Counted from the first letter of the stretch, positions 16,393 through 24,745 are shown. The stretch: 37,084 nucleotides of DNA from Marinobacter pelagius (GCF_003315345.1 NZ_QNRO01000030.1:1-37084), one strand, 5' to 3'. Notes: a model not told the origin generated them from the sequence alone. Made by a program: numbers and translations.

Positions 16393-16578
16393 CTAGGACA
16401 CACGGTGCCGATGCCAGTATTCGCGGCCGTCATAGACGGTCGTTGAGCCTCTGGCCTCGTAACGGTTTTCCAGGTGTCCCTCGAACTTCCCGCCTCTTGG
16501 TGCTTCGTCGCCGTGGTCGTTCTCCCAGAAGTATTCCCCGGCGAAGGGCTGGCCCTGGCGGTACTTTACTCTGTCCAT
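16393..16578 (-). CDS. Small hydrophilic protein of unknown function, 61 residues
   Basis: ATG 16578 to stop 16393. The product is rich in Gly, Arg, Tyr and Glu (for example GEYFWENDHGDEAPRGGKF) with no membrane segment. AGGAG lies 9 bases before the ATG. It follows klcA after a hairpin. It could be an antirestriction or plasmid-lifestyle accessory by context only; no family recognised. Confidence 0.5.
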   Translation of the reverse strand: MDRVKYRQGQPFAGEYFWENDHGDEAPRGGKFEGHLENRYEARGSTTVYDGREYWHRHRVS

Positions 16579-16605
16579 GCTCTGACTCCTGTTGTGCTGG
16601 GGTTT

Positions 16606-16623
16606 GCCCCGGCGAACCGGGGC
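16606..16623 (-). other. Hairpin after klcA
   Basis: GCCCCGG, CGAA tetraloop, CCGGGGC: a strong stem 9 bases after the klcA stop, without a T-run. It is probably an mRNA 3' stabiliser or attenuator that lowers expression of the downstream small genes. Confidence 0.5.
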
Positions 16624-16631
16624 AGGGTGGG

Positions 16632-17054
16632 TTAGTCGATGGCTGCAAAAATCTCGCTCGCTTCGGGATGCTCGGCGGCCCATTCGCGCAGGCCATAGAA
16701 CAGATTGATGAAGCGTTCTTCTCGGGTGTGCCAGGCCAGGCGATTGAACGCCACCAGGCAGGCCACGACACCGGCCGCGTCTGCGGTCATGGTGCCGCTG
16801 TACCAGTTGCCCGCGCAGGTCATCGGGAAGGTTTCGCGGCGGTCGCCTGGGGCCATGTAGAACGCGCCGTTGCTCAGTTCCCACATGATCCAGTAGCCGC
16901 CCTGGTAGGCTTCGCTGTACTCGCCCATCACCTTGTAGATCAGGCCTTCCAGCAGCATGAAGTGCTTGCCTGCATAGCGGGGCAGGATATTCATGCGCTG
17001 CTCGTCGCTGACACGGGAACAAATCAGGGGGGTTTCAATCGCTTGCTCAGTCAT
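16632..17054 (-). CDS. klcA: KlcA/ArdB-type antirestriction protein
   Basis: This 140-residue protein resembles KlcA/ArdB, which blocks type I restriction enzymes after the plasmid enters a new cell. Recognisable blocks include RYAGKHFMLLEGLIYKVMGE, GGYWIMWELSNGAFYMAP and the MTADAAGVVACLVAFN region. Length is as usual for the family. The start is ATG 17054, with GGAGG 9 bases upstream. It is first in a leftward operon with a strong, operator-covered promoter (17108-17176). That would allow a burst of expression on entry before the repressor accumulates. Together with the ArdC part of TraC it gives two antirestriction functions. Confidence 0.9.
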   Translation of the reverse strand: MTEQAIETPLICSRVSDEQRMNILPRYAGKHFMLLEGLIYKVMGEYSEAYQGGYWIMWELSNGAFYMAPGDRRETFPMTCAGNWYSGTMTADAAGVVACLVAFNRLAWHTREERFINLFYGLREWAAEHPEASEIFAAID

Positions 17055-17107
17055 CGGGGTTTCCTCCGGTTTCGACCTGGGCACCATTGCCCGGCCTTCT
17101 GATGACT

Positions 17108-17176
17108 ATAATAGGACAAAATGACCTACTCCGTCAAGCGTGTGGGTGTAAAAAATAGGAAAAAATTACCTACTCC
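17108..17176 (-). promoter_or_regulatory. klcA promoter with tandem 22-bp operators
   Basis: Read leftward: TTGACG (17132-17137), 18-base spacer, TATTAT (17108-17113). A 22-base repeat at 17111-17132 lies over the promoter and recurs at 17155-17176 with only two mismatches. Each copy contains TAGG-N9-CCTA. The copies start 44 bases apart, about four helical turns, which suits cooperative repressor binding. Confidence 0.75.
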
Positions 17177-17500
17177 AAAGGTAGGCCAGGCCACCGGGTG
17201 GTGAGGCGGGCACCGGCGACCTTCCTTTTGGCGTTCATCCATTCCACTGCACTATCGGCGTGCTCGATGTTCGAGGGTTGGCACATAGGGTTCGGATGGC
17301 ACCCTGAAACCGCCTGTGTGGCTCCTGGTGCCGTTTTCTCTATATGCCCAATGGGTTGGCCTGGGGTTTGGCGCGAAGCGCCTTAAAACGCCAAAAAACA
17401 GATATGGTTTTATCCTCCGCCTTGGCGGTCGCCCTGGCGGTGGTCAAAGGGCCGCTAGGCCCGGTCGCCGTTAGGCGATTGTCCACGGCGGGCGTGCCGC
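17177..17500. other. Non-coding region between klcA promoter and oriV
   Basis: No convincing gene. A 62-codon frame (17198-17386, +) has no ribosome binding site. The stretch holds two TTTTGGCGTT words (17226-17235; inverted at 17387-17396) and short GC hairpins (GGCGCgaaGCGCC near 17370, GGGCCgctaGGCCC near 17450). It is probably the flank of the replication origin. Confidence 0.5.
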
Positions 17501-17700
17501 TAACTACAGGATATATATAAAGGAAAAAACTAAAGGAAAAGACCTATAGGTTTAGGGGGGGTCCGATTATGCGTACCAAGGGGGGTCCGATTATGCGTGG
17601 ATTTAGCGGCAAGGGGGGTCCGATTATGCGTACCAAGGGGGGTCCGATTATGCGTGGATAACTCTCTGTTTCAACAGGGTTTTCCACAAAGGGCGGATCT
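17501..17700. other. oriV: Replication origin (oriV)
   Basis: An AT-rich stretch (17506-17555, containing GATATATATAAAGG) precedes four RepA iterons (17556-17655). A DnaA-box-like word follows (TTATCCACG on the minus strand, 17653-17661), with a weaker one (TTTTCCACA) near 17680. The repA gene lies 64 bases beyond and reads toward the iterons. This is the usual organisation of an iteron plasmid origin. Confidence 0.8.
17556..17655 (+). repeat. Four RepA iterons in two pairs
   Basis: The 19-base unit GGGGGGTCCGATTATGCGT starts at 17556, 17580, 17613 and 17637. Spacing is 24, 33 and 24 bases. The four units are identical. Within each pair the linker is ACCAA; the pairs are separated by a GGATTTAGCGGCAA-type linker. 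Confidence 0.95.
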
Positions 17701-17730
17701 CTCCGTTGTTCCTGGTCATCGTGCGGGCAC

Positions 17731-17755
17731 AAAAAACCCGGCGCGGCGGCCGGGT
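17731..17755 (-). terminator. repA terminator
   Basis: Read leftward: ACCCGG, GC-rich loop, CCGGGT, then TTTTT. It sits 9 bases after the repA stop and stops transcription from running into the iterons. Confidence 0.85.
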
Positions 17756-17763
17756 CCAGGTGG

Positions 17764-18957
17764 TCATCCTCGGTAGGGGATCGGTGGGGGGCTGGGCATC
17801 ATCAAGATCCCCCCGGCGACCTTTTTCACCTTTGCCTGGGGGTAGACGGTCAGGGCTTTCTGGAGTGCGGGTAGAAACTTCTTCTTGAAGTTCTTATCCG
17901 CTTCCGGGCCGCTGTATTCCTGTCCGAACTGCTCCCGAAGGTTGCGCCAGTGAAGGATCAGGGGGCGGCCGCTTATCCTGTGAAGCCTGTCGGCCAACAT
18001 CGCATATATATCCATCGCCAGGGCGCTGCCGGTCAGGGCGTGCATAGCGCGAAGATCGAGGGGGACGGCGTGCCCGGTAAGGGTTTGGTAATACTCCTGG
18101 GAAAAGGTGATCGTGCCAGGCCATAGCGTGCCCTGTTCCTCACTGTTGGCCAGCCAGGCCTCGAATTGCTTGATCGGTTTGCCATCGTAGGTGATCGCCG
18201 TGGTGGCCGTGGTGAAGCCCAGCGTCATGCTGCACGCGGAAAGTGCCTGGATCTGCTTGCGGAAGGTGGTATAGGTGCCGGTGCGGCCGCCGCTGGACTC
18301 TTTGCCCAGCCGTTTCAGGAAGTCGGCCGCGCTGTTGCCTACCTCGATCTCGGGTGACTTCTGGCGCAAGGCTTCGGTGTTCAGGTGGGCCATGACCAGG
18401 CGCGGCATGGGGCCATAGGGCAGGGGTTGCTGGACAAACTGCTGGCCATCCCACAATTTCCCGGCGCGGACGTACAGGCCAGCGCCGCCACACACGCGCT
18501 CGAACTCGAAACCGTCAACCTTGGAGCGGGGCAGGCCTACCTGGCACATGATCGAGTGCATGAACGTCAGGTCATCATTGTCTGGCTCGTTCTCTGCAAT
18601 CCGTAAGCCGGTGTTGACCAGCTCCCGCTCCCGCTTGGTCAGCGTGCCTTTCTTGCTGGCCAGGTCAGCGTCCTGGGCTTCCTTCTTGGCGGGTGCTTTC
18701 TTCCTGGTGCGCTTGGCGGGCGGTCGCGTTTCATCAGCGGGGGGTGGGGTGGCCGGTTCCTTTGGCTGGCTGGTTGCCTCCAGGGCGAGGCCGGTAGCGG
18801 TCTGCTCGGCGGTGGCGGCGGCCTTCTTGAAGGTCGGCTGCCGGTCTGATTGTCGTTGGCTCTCGGCGGTTTTCCTGGCCAGGTCGGCCGCCGTGTCGGG
18901 GTCTATGCCTTTCTCTACCAGGCGCTTGGCATAGGCCTGGGCGTCAAAATGCTGCAT
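17764..18957 (-). CDS. repA: RepA, plasmid replication initiator
   Basis: This 397-residue protein is of the plasmid RepA family: a charged, Ala/Lys/Pro-rich N-terminal 125 residues, then a conserved core (TKRERELVNTGLRI, FERVCGGAGLYVR) and winged-helix segments ending in PYRG. It binds the iterons downstream and opens the origin. I take ATG 18957 (GGAG 8 bases upstream). A TTG at 18984 would add nine residues but has no ribosome binding site. Possible autoregulation comes from an iteron-like word upstream (19021-19042). Confidence 0.88.
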   Translation of the reverse strand: MQHFDAQAYAKRLVEKGIDPDTAADLARKTAESQRQSDRQPTFKKAAATAEQTATGLALEATSQPKEPATPPPADETRPPAKRTRKKAPAKKEAQDADLASKKGTLTKRERELVNTGLRIAENEPDNDDLTFMHSIMCQVGLPRSKVDGFEFERVCGGAGLYVRAGKLWDGQQFVQQPLPYGPMPRLVMAHLNTEALRQKSPEIEVGNSAADFLKRLGKESSGGRTGTYTTFRKQIQALSACSMTLGFTTATTAITYDGKPIKQFEAWLANSEEQGTLWPGTITFSQEYYQTLTGHAVPLDLRAMHALTGSALAMDIYAMLADRLHRISGRPLILHWRNLREQFGQEYSGPEADKNFKKKFLPALQKALTVYPQAKVKKVAGGILMMPSPPPIPYRG

Positions 18958-19020
18958 CGCGGGTACTCCATTGATTACGCTCAATTTCTCTTATTTCTTG
19001 TTGTATGCCCGCGCACCCCG

Positions 19021-19042
19021 TACAATCATATATGCGTATAAC
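19021..19042. promoter_or_regulatory. Candidate RepA autoregulatory site
   Basis: TATATGCGTATAACG shares TATGCGTA with the iteron core TTATGCGTA and lies 64-85 bases upstream of the repA start, where its promoter should be. RepA binding here would repress repA. This is inference from the shared word. Confidence 0.4.
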
Positions 19043-19126
19043 GGCGGGTGGTTGGCTCGCGGGCGCTCCGGCGCTCCTTTTGGCGTCACCATATCACGCT
19101 CATCAGTCCACCAGTCGCCTACTCCG

Positions 19127-19159
19127 AACCCCGGCCCGCAAGGAACCGGGGTTTTTTTT
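19127..19159 (+). terminator. Rho-independent terminator between repA and the trb regulator
   Basis: AACCCCGG, loop, CCGGGGTT followed by TTTTTT (plus strand). A second perfect hairpin without T-run follows at once (GCCCGAA 19160-19166, TTCGGGC 19172-19178). It insulates the trb operon from transcripts coming out of the replication region. Confidence 0.85.
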
Positions 19160-19237
19160 GCCCGAAGGACGTTCGGGCAACAGTGACACGGATAAGGGAC
19201 TTCTGTCGAAAACGATGACCTCCGAGCCGGATTAGTT

Positions 19238-19253
19238 TAGTATATATCGTAAG
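19238..19253. promoter_or_regulatory. Candidate operator upstream of the XRE regulator
   Basis: TAGTATATATCGTAAG is, on the other strand, CTTACGATATATACTA. It differs by one base in the core from the CTTGCGATATA words ahead of trbB. It lies 40 bases before the regulator's ATG, so autoregulation is plausible. Confidence 0.5.
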
Positions 19254-19292
19254 CCAACCTCGGACAAACGGAATGTATACACGAGTGATTAG

Positions 19293-19526
19293 ATGAAGTC
19301 TTTAACAAAATCCCGAAAAACCTTTGCTGCCCAGGTGCGGAAGCACCGGCAAGCAAAAAACTGGAGGCTAGAGGATCTAGCCCAAGCAACAGGCCTGAGT
19401 ATCAGCTACTTATCCGCAATGGAGAACGGGCGGGCAAACATATCCCTGGACAACGCGGACGCCATAGCCGGGGCGCTGGGTGTCGCCCTGGCCGTGCTGC
19501 TCATCGACTACGAACAGGAGAAGTGA
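19293..19526 (+). CDS. XRE-family transcriptional regulator of the trb operon
   Basis: This 77-residue protein is a single Cro/cI HTH domain: FAAQVRKHRQAKNWRLEDLA, then QATGLSISYLSAMENGR as the recognition helix region. It is the first gene ahead of trbB, where RP4 has the unrelated-in-length regulator TrbA. Similar sequences at 19238-19253, 19531-19546 and 19569-19584 bracket the gene and are the obvious candidate operators. No strong ribosome binding site is seen. It probably limits costly mating-pair synthesis. Confidence 0.8.
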   Translation: MKSLTKSRKTFAAQVRKHRQAKNWRLEDLAQATGLSISYLSAMENGRANISLDNADAIAGALGVALAVLLIDYEQEK

Positions 19527-19530
19527 CAGA

Positions 19531-19584
19531 CTTGCGATATATGTGAAATTGTGCTTCCATAGGGGAAACTTGCGATATAGAATA
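19531..19584 (+). promoter_or_regulatory. trb operon control region with two CTTGCGATATA repeats
   Basis: CTTGCGATATATGTGA (19531-19546) and CTTGCGATATAGAATA (19569-19584) are direct repeats 38 bases apart, in the gap before trbB. The second may include the -10 (TATAGA or TAGAAT), 7-14 bases ahead of the ATG. Either trbB is translated from a very short leader or the true promoter is upstream. The same word recurs at 31825-31840 and 8787-8797. Confidence 0.6.
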
Positions 19585-19590
19585 AGCCCT

Positions 19591-20580
19591 ATGGATCAGA
19601 AACAGCAAAGACTTCTCAGGAAGCTACGCGGCGAACTCGGCCAGACCATCATCGAAGCCCTGGACGATCCTCGCGTAATCGAAATCATGTTGAACTCGGA
19701 CGGGGCGCTCTGGATTGAGCGTCACGGCGAGGGGATGAAGCGGGTCGGCACCATGTCGGCACCCAACGCAGAATCCTTGATGGGTACGATCGCGGATGCC
19801 TTGCATACGGTCGTCACCCGAGAAAATCCCATCCTTGAGGGTGAGCTGCCGCTGGACGGCAGCCGGTTTGAAGGTCTGCTGCCGCCTATAGTGGCTCACC
19901 CTACCTTCACCATCCGCAAAAAGGCCTCTGTTGTCTTCACGCTGGATCAGTACATTGAGCAGGGCATTATGACCTCTGCTCAGTGCCAGGCCATCCAGAA
20001 CGGCATTCAGCGTCGAGCCAATATCCTGGTCGTGGGTGGCACCGGCAGCGGGAAAACCACGCTGACGAACGGCATTATCGACGGCATCACGAAAGCCTGC
20101 CCGGATGACCGCCTGGTTATCATCGAGGACACGGCGGAAATCCAGTGTTCTGCCGAGAATGCCGTAATTCTCCGCTCCAGTGTTGATGTGGATATGCTGC
20201 GCCTGCTGCGGGCAACCATGCGCCTGCGCCCTGACCGCATCCTGGTGGGCGAGGTTCGGGGTGGTGAAGCTCTCGCGTTGCTCAAAGCCTGGAACACCGG
20301 CCATCCCGGCGGGGTGGCCACTGTCCACGCGAACGGTGGAAGGGCTGGGCTTATACGCCTGGAACAGCTTATTGCCGAAACCGGGGCAACCGGCAACATG
20401 GCCCCGCTCATTGGTGAAGCTGTGGATTTGGTTGTTGTGATTGAAAAAACGAAAGGAGGTCGTCGGATCAGAGAAATCATTGAAGTAAATGGCGTTGACG
20501 CGCAAGGGAACTATCTCATCAAAACCGTTGAATCTGCACCAAACACTTGCACTAAGGAGAAAGAAAATGCAGTGGCGTAA
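19591..20580 (+). CDS. trbB: TrbB, VirB11-type secretion ATPase
   Basis: This 329-residue hexameric ATPase of the mating apparatus lies at the cytosolic face. Walker A GGTGSGKTT is at about residues 148-156. An Asp box (IIEDTAEIQ), Walker B-like PDRILVGEVRGGEAL and the His-containing GHPGGVATVHAN complete the VirB11 set. I chose ATG 19591 (MDQKQQRLLRKLR), where similarity begins. The longer frame from 19480 covers the regulator gene. The last 14 bases overlap trbC. Confidence 0.94.
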   Translation: MDQKQQRLLRKLRGELGQTIIEALDDPRVIEIMLNSDGALWIERHGEGMKRVGTMSAPNAESLMGTIADALHTVVTRENPILEGELPLDGSRFEGLLPPIVAHPTFTIRKKASVVFTLDQYIEQGIMTSAQCQAIQNGIQRRANILVVGGTGSGKTTLTNGIIDGITKACPDDRLVIIEDTAEIQCSAENAVILRSSVDVDMLRLLRATMRLRPDRILVGEVRGGEALALLKAWNTGHPGGVATVHANGGRAGLIRLEQLIAETGATGNMAPLIGEAVDLVVVIEKTKGGRRIREIIEVNGVDAQGNYLIKTVESAPNTCTKEKENAVA

Positions 20581-20878
20581 TCTCGCCGTTATCGGCGCAA
20601 TCCTGATGTTTATGATCGAACCGGCAATGGCCAGTACCACGACTGGTATGCCTTGGGAAGATCCGCTGGACACCATTATGAACAGTATCACCGGCCCGGT
20701 GGCTATGGTGATCTCGCTCCTGGGCGTGACTGTCGCGGGCGGTATGCTCATCTTCGGCGGTGAGCTGGGCGAGTTTACCCGCCGAATCGTCATGCTCGTT
20801 CTTGTTATCGGCCTGCTGGTATCGGCTGCTTCGATCCTGTCTCTGCTCTACGGCGGCGCTTCCGCTCTGGTGGGGTGA
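20567..20878 (+). CDS. trbC: TrbC, VirB2-type pilin precursor
   Basis: This 103-residue prepilin has a signal peptide (NLAVIGAILMFMIEPAMA, cleavage likely after AMA near residue 22). A short polar stretch and two hydrophobic helices (VAMVISLLGVTVAGGMLIFG and IVMLVLVIGLLVSAASILSL) follow. RP4 TrbC is cyclised by TraF, and a TraF homologue is present at 6108-6650. AAGGAG lies upstream of ATG 20567, within the end of trbB. Confidence 0.92.
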   Translation: MQWRNLAVIGAILMFMIEPAMASTTTGMPWEDPLDTIMNSITGPVAMVISLLGVTVAGGMLIFGGELGEFTRRIVMLVLVIGLLVSAASILSLLYGGASALVG

Positions 20879-20882
20879 TCGT

Positions 20883-21194
20883 ATGAGCCAGGAACTGCGG
20901 CGTATCCCGATTCATCGCGCACTAAACCGGCCGGACCTGCTGGCCGGTTGTGAGCGTGAATTGCTGCTGCTGACCGGGCTTATCACTCTAACGCTCGTTG
21001 TTGTCGCCTTGAACACGGTGGCGGCAATAACGGGCGTTGTGATCTGGACGGCCTGTATCGCTGGCCTGCGGGCAATGGCGAAGGCCGATCCATTTATGAG
21101 CAAGGTCTACCTGCGGCATATCAAGTACAAGGCCTTTTATCCGGCGCATTCGACTCCGTTTGCGCTCGGGGCCATTCATTCACGGGAGAAGTAA
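20883..21194 (+). CDS. trbD: TrbD, VirB3-type membrane protein
   Basis: This 103-residue inner-membrane protein has the VirB3 pattern: IPIHRALNRPDLLAGCERE, then two closely spaced membrane helices (LLLLTGLITLTLVVVALNTV and following). The C-terminal part faces the cytosol. It works with the TrbE ATPase. It starts 4 bases after trbC. Confidence 0.92.
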   Translation: MSQELRRIPIHRALNRPDLLAGCERELLLLTGLITLTLVVVALNTVAAITGVVIWTACIAGLRAMAKADPFMSKVYLRHIKYKAFYPAHSTPFALGAIHSREK

Positions 21195-21198
21195 AACC

Positions 21199-23673
21199 AT
21201 GCACGCCTTAAAGGAACATCGAAGTCCTGCCAAGGCGCTGCCGGATTTGCTGAATTGGGCTGCTGTCATTGATGACGGCGTTGTGCTCAATAAGGACGGC
21301 AGCCTGATGGCGGGATTCTTTTACCGGGGCCAGGATCTGGCCACGGTGACAGCGGCGGAACGTAACCGCGTATCGGCAGTGGTTAACTCGGCCCTGTCGA
21401 AGCTGGGCAGCGAGTGGATGCTGCACCAGGACGCGGTGCGTGTCGAAGCTCGGGAATATCCGCACCCCGACGAAAGCGCGTTCCCGGACCCGATAACTGC
21501 GCTTATCGACCAGGAACGCCGCTTACAATTCAACCAGGAAGGGGCGCACTATGAAAGCATTTACGCGATGGTCGTCACCTACCTACCGGCGAAGCTGACG
21601 CAATCCAAAGTGGCTGACCTCATGTTTGAGGAAACCGGGAATAACGCCAAAAAGAACGGCTCCAAAGCGGCTGGGGAACGGGCGTTGCGTCAATTCAAGT
21701 CGGCCCTTCTGGAAATCGAGGATCGCCTGTCTAGTGTGGTGGATCTCAACCGTATGCAGGGCGTGCCCTACGTCGATGAATCAGGCCGGGAGCATGTGAA
21801 TGACCAGCTCCTGCAATATCTGCACTATTCGCTGACGGGCGACCCACACCCCATCAATCTGCCGCCGTGTCCTATGTACCTGGATGCGGTGATTGGTGGG
21901 CATGAGTTTTGGTCGGGGATTGTGCCCCGCCTGGATGACAAGCTGATTCAGGTGGTAGCTATCGACGGCTTCCCGCAAGAATCCTATCCGGGGATTCTGT
22001 CGGCGCTCGACCAGGTGCCGGTGCAATATCGCTGGAGCACTCGCTTTATCTTCCAAGATCCGGTGGACGCTCAAGCGGGACTCCGTGCATATCGCCGGAA
22101 ATGGCAGCAGAAGGTTCGCGGGTTTTGGGACCAGGTATTTCACTCCCAGCAGACCGCCAAGGGCAGCGTTGACCAGGATGCGGCGCAGATGGTGGCTGAG
22201 GCAGAAAGCGCATTGGCTGAGGCCTCCAGCGGCCTGGTGACGTATGGGTATTACACCAGCGTCGTGGTGCTCCTGGATGATGACCGGGAACGCCTGGAGC
22301 AATCAGCCCGGCAGATCAAGCGCCTGGTCAACAACCTGGGATTCAATGCCAGGGTGGAAACCGTGAACACGGTAGAGGCCTGGCTGGGCAGCCTGCCAGG
22401 GCATTCTGCGCCCAACCTGCGCCGTCCGATGCTGCACACGATGCACCTGGCCGACATGCTGCCGCTGTCCTCCGTATGGGCGGGGCGCGACCGTGCCCCC
22501 TGTCCGTTCTATCCGGCTGGCAGCCCGCCATTGATGCACGCGGCGACTGACGGCAGCACGCCGTTCCGCCTGAACCTGCATATCGGGGATCTTGGCCATA
22601 CGCTCATGCTTGGCCCGACCGGCTCCGGTAAGTCCACGGCTCTGGCCCTGGTAGCGGCGCAATTCCGGCGCTACAAGGACGCTACCGTTTTCGCCTTCGA
22701 CAAGGGCAATTCACTGGAGCCGCTGACCCGTGCTGTCGGTGGCCAGCATTTCAACGTGGCCGGGGACGCTGACGAGTCGGAACTGTGCTTTGCTCCGCTG
22801 TCGCTGATCGACCAGCCGGGGGAACTTGGCTGGGCGGAAGATTGGGTGGCCACCCTTTTGGAGTTACAAGGCCTCAAGCTCAAGCCTACGCAGCGGAATG
22901 AGTTGCACCGTGCTCTGGTGGCGGTGAAAGAGAAGGGCGAGGGCGAGCGTCACCTGACGAACCTTCAAATCGAACTCCAGGACAAGGACATGAAGGACGC
23001 CCTGGAGGAATACACGATTTCCGGCGCACTTGGTCAGCTCCTGGACGCTGAGGAAGACGGCCTGGCCGTGGGCACCTGGTCATGTTTCGAGATTGAACAG
23101 CTCATGCACCGCCAGGATCGCGTGCGCCTTCCGGTACTGCTGTACCTGTTCCATGTGATCGAGCGGCGCATGAAAGGCCAGCCGTGTCTGCTGATCCTAG
23201 ATGAAGCCTGGTTGATGCTGGGTAATGAGGTGTTCCGGGCGAAAATCCGGGAGTGGTTGAAGGTACTGCGTAAGGCGAACTGTGCCGTTCTGCTCGCTAC
23301 GCAAAGCCTGTCAGACGCCGCTAATAGCGGGATTCTGGACGTTCTGGCGGAAAGCTGCCCGACCAAGATTTTCTTGGCCAACAAGGAAGCATCCAGCGAG
23401 GAAAATATCCCGCTCTATAAGCTCCTGGGCTGCAACGATGCCGAGATCCGCACCATTACCGACATGATACCGAAGCGCCAGTATTTCGTGCGCGGAGAAG
23501 GCCGCCGCCGTATTGAAATGGCGATTGGCCCGGTAGCTCTGTCGTTCGTCGGTGCATCAGGCAAGGAAGATATTGCCCGAGTCAGGGCGCTGGAAGCTGA
23601 ACACGGCGATAAATGGCCTTATTACTGGTTAGAAGAACGAGGGGTTAACTATGAATACCTGGAAACGGCTTAA
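21199..23673 (+). CDS. trbE: TrbE, VirB4-type ATPase
   Basis: This 824-residue VirB4/TrbE ATPase energises pilus assembly and substrate passage. Walker A GPTGSGKST is at about residue 472, and Walker B LLILDEAWLML near 664 is followed by the ATQSL motif. The N-terminal half is the usual VirB4 domain. ATG 21199 has GGAGAA upstream; a frame from 21160 lacks support. The 3' end overlaps trbJ by 23 bases. A TTTTGGCGTT word lies inverted at 21643-21652. Confidence 0.95.
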   Translation: MHALKEHRSPAKALPDLLNWAAVIDDGVVLNKDGSLMAGFFYRGQDLATVTAAERNRVSAVVNSALSKLGSEWMLHQDAVRVEAREYPHPDESAFPDPITALIDQERRLQFNQEGAHYESIYAMVVTYLPAKLTQSKVADLMFEETGNNAKKNGSKAAGERALRQFKSALLEIEDRLSSVVDLNRMQGVPYVDESGREHVNDQLLQYLHYSLTGDPHPINLPPCPMYLDAVIGGHEFWSGIVPRLDDKLIQVVAIDGFPQESYPGILSALDQVPVQYRWSTRFIFQDPVDAQAGLRAYRRKWQQKVRGFWDQVFHSQQTAKGSVDQDAAQMVAEAESALAEASSGLVTYGYYTSVVVLLDDDRERLEQSARQIKRLVNNLGFNARVETVNTVEAWLGSLPGHSAPNLRRPMLHTMHLADMLPLSSVWAGRDRAPCPFYPAGSPPLMHAATDGSTPFRLNLHIGDLGHTLMLGPTGSGKSTALALVAAQFRRYKDATVFAFDKGNSLEPLTRAVGGQHFNVAGDADESELCFAPLSLIDQPGELGWAEDWVATLLELQGLKLKPTQRNELHRALVAVKEKGEGERHLTNLQIELQDKDMKDALEEYTISGALGQLLDAEEDGLAVGTWSCFEIEQLMHRQDRVRLPVLLYLFHVIERRMKGQPCLLILDEAWLMLGNEVFRAKIREWLKVLRKANCAVLLATQSLSDAANSGILDVLAESCPTKIFLANKEASSEENIPLYKLLGCNDAEIRTITDMIPKRQYFVRGEGRRRIEMAIGPVALSFVGASGKEDIARVRALEAEHGDKWPYYWLEERGVNYEYLETA

Positions 23674-24436
23674 CACACTGTCGGCCAGCGTCATGCTGGC
23701 CCTGTCTCTCACTGTTCACGCCCCGGCATTTGCCGGTGGCGCTACTGGCGGCGCTTTGGAGCCTACCCAGCTCCTGAACAACTTTGAGTTGGTCGATGTA
23801 GCACTGAGCGAGGCGGAAAACCTGGCATACACAATTCGCCAGTATGAAATCATGTACGAAAACTTTAAGAACCTGCCCAACCATATCAAACAGCAGGCTT
23901 TAGCGGATCTTCAACGCCTCGCGCAAATTGTGGCCACCGGCCGGGCGGTATCGTACAGCTCTGGTCAGATAGATGAAGACTACCGGCGCGAACACCGGGA
24001 CTTTGACTATTACGCCAACCGTTCCCGTGATCCTGGTGGTGAACGCGACCATGAGTTTTATAGCGACCGATACCAGCAGTGGGCTGAAACCAACCATGAC
24101 AGCGTGCGCGGGGCGCTCCGGGCCGCTGGCCTCCAGGCGCAGCAATTTTATGACGAGAATGCAGCCCTGCGGGCCGTGGAAAACCAGATGGAGTCGGCGG
24201 CCGGTACTCGCCAACTGCTCCAGGCCGGTGGCTCTATCGCGGCCATGCAGGTAGAACAGCTCCAAAAACTGCGGCAGCTCGTTATGGCACAAATGCAGCT
24301 CCAGACAGCTCAGGCCGGTGGTGAAATAGACCGCCAGGCGGAAAGCGATGCTGACCTGCAAAGGGCACTGACTCCGCAAACGGGCCTCGATGACAACCGT
24401 GGTGGCGGTTTGTCTATCGGCGGCTCTGTTCGTTAA
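23651..24436 (+). CDS. trbJ: TrbJ, VirB5-type periplasmic protein
   Basis: This 261-residue protein has a signal peptide (SASVMLALSLTVHAPAFA, cleavage near residue 28) followed by helices rich in Gln, Asn and Arg. VirB5/TrbJ proteins sit at the pilus tip or base. The C-terminal 27 residues (DLQRALTPQTGLDDNRGGG...) closely resemble those of the next gene product, which is odd for unrelated proteins. It starts inside the trbE end. Confidence 0.88.
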   Translation: MNTWKRLNTLSASVMLALSLTVHAPAFAGGATGGALEPTQLLNNFELVDVALSEAENLAYTIRQYEIMYENFKNLPNHIKQQALADLQRLAQIVATGRAVSYSSGQIDEDYRREHRDFDYYANRSRDPGGERDHEFYSDRYQQWAETNHDSVRGALRAAGLQAQQFYDENAALRAVENQMESAAGTRQLLQAGGSIAAMQVEQLQKLRQLVMAQMQLQTAQAGGEIDRQAESDADLQRALTPQTGLDDNRGGGLSIGGSVR

Positions 24437-24457
24437 CTCCAAAAGGGAAGGTAAATC

Positions 24458-24745
24458 ATGGATCTGACTATTCTAAAGAGTCCTGTAGTGCTGGCTGTAT
24501 TGGCTGGCTCTGTACTTGTCACCAACGTAGTGACTTACAACGTGTCGGCCCCGGCTGCCGACTATTGCAGCGTGGAAGTCTCGGACGCCTTGGATGAACT
24601 CCGGGCGGAACACCAGGCGGCCCTGGACGAACTCCGTCAGCAAATGGCTGAAGACCAGGCCGACCTGGATCGCGCACTAAGACCGAATGAGGGGCTAAAC
24701 CCGAATCGAGGTGGCGGTATTAACTGGAACGATTCAATCAGGTAA
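24458..24745 (+). CDS. trbK: TrbK-position small membrane-anchored protein
   Basis: This 95-residue protein has an N-terminal membrane helix (SPVVLAVLAGSVLVTNVVTY), then a charged coiled coil and the tail DLDRALRPNEGLNPNRGGG. In other plasmids the gene between trbJ and trbL is trbK, an entry-exclusion lipoprotein. No lipobox Cys is seen here, so the name rests on position. The tail matches that of TrbJ, suggesting a shared partner or a partial duplication. GGGAAGG lies upstream. Confidence 0.6.
   Translation: MDLTILKSPVVLAVLAGSVLVTNVVTYNVSAPAADYCSVEVSDALDELRAEHQAALDELRQQMAEDQADLDRALRPNEGLNPNRGGGINWNDSIR

Noticed and set aside
16393..17022. 209-codon minus-strand frame overlapping klcA
   Set aside because: Its first two thirds are klcA read out of phase; only the last 61 codons with their own ribosome binding site are kept.
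17198..17386. 62-codon frame upstream of oriV
   Set aside because: No ribosome binding site, no recognisable protein, lies in a region of hairpins and origin flank.
17556..17655. Iterons considered as a CRISPR array
   Set aside because: Unit is 19 bases with very short, repeated linkers, next to repA; no cas genes.
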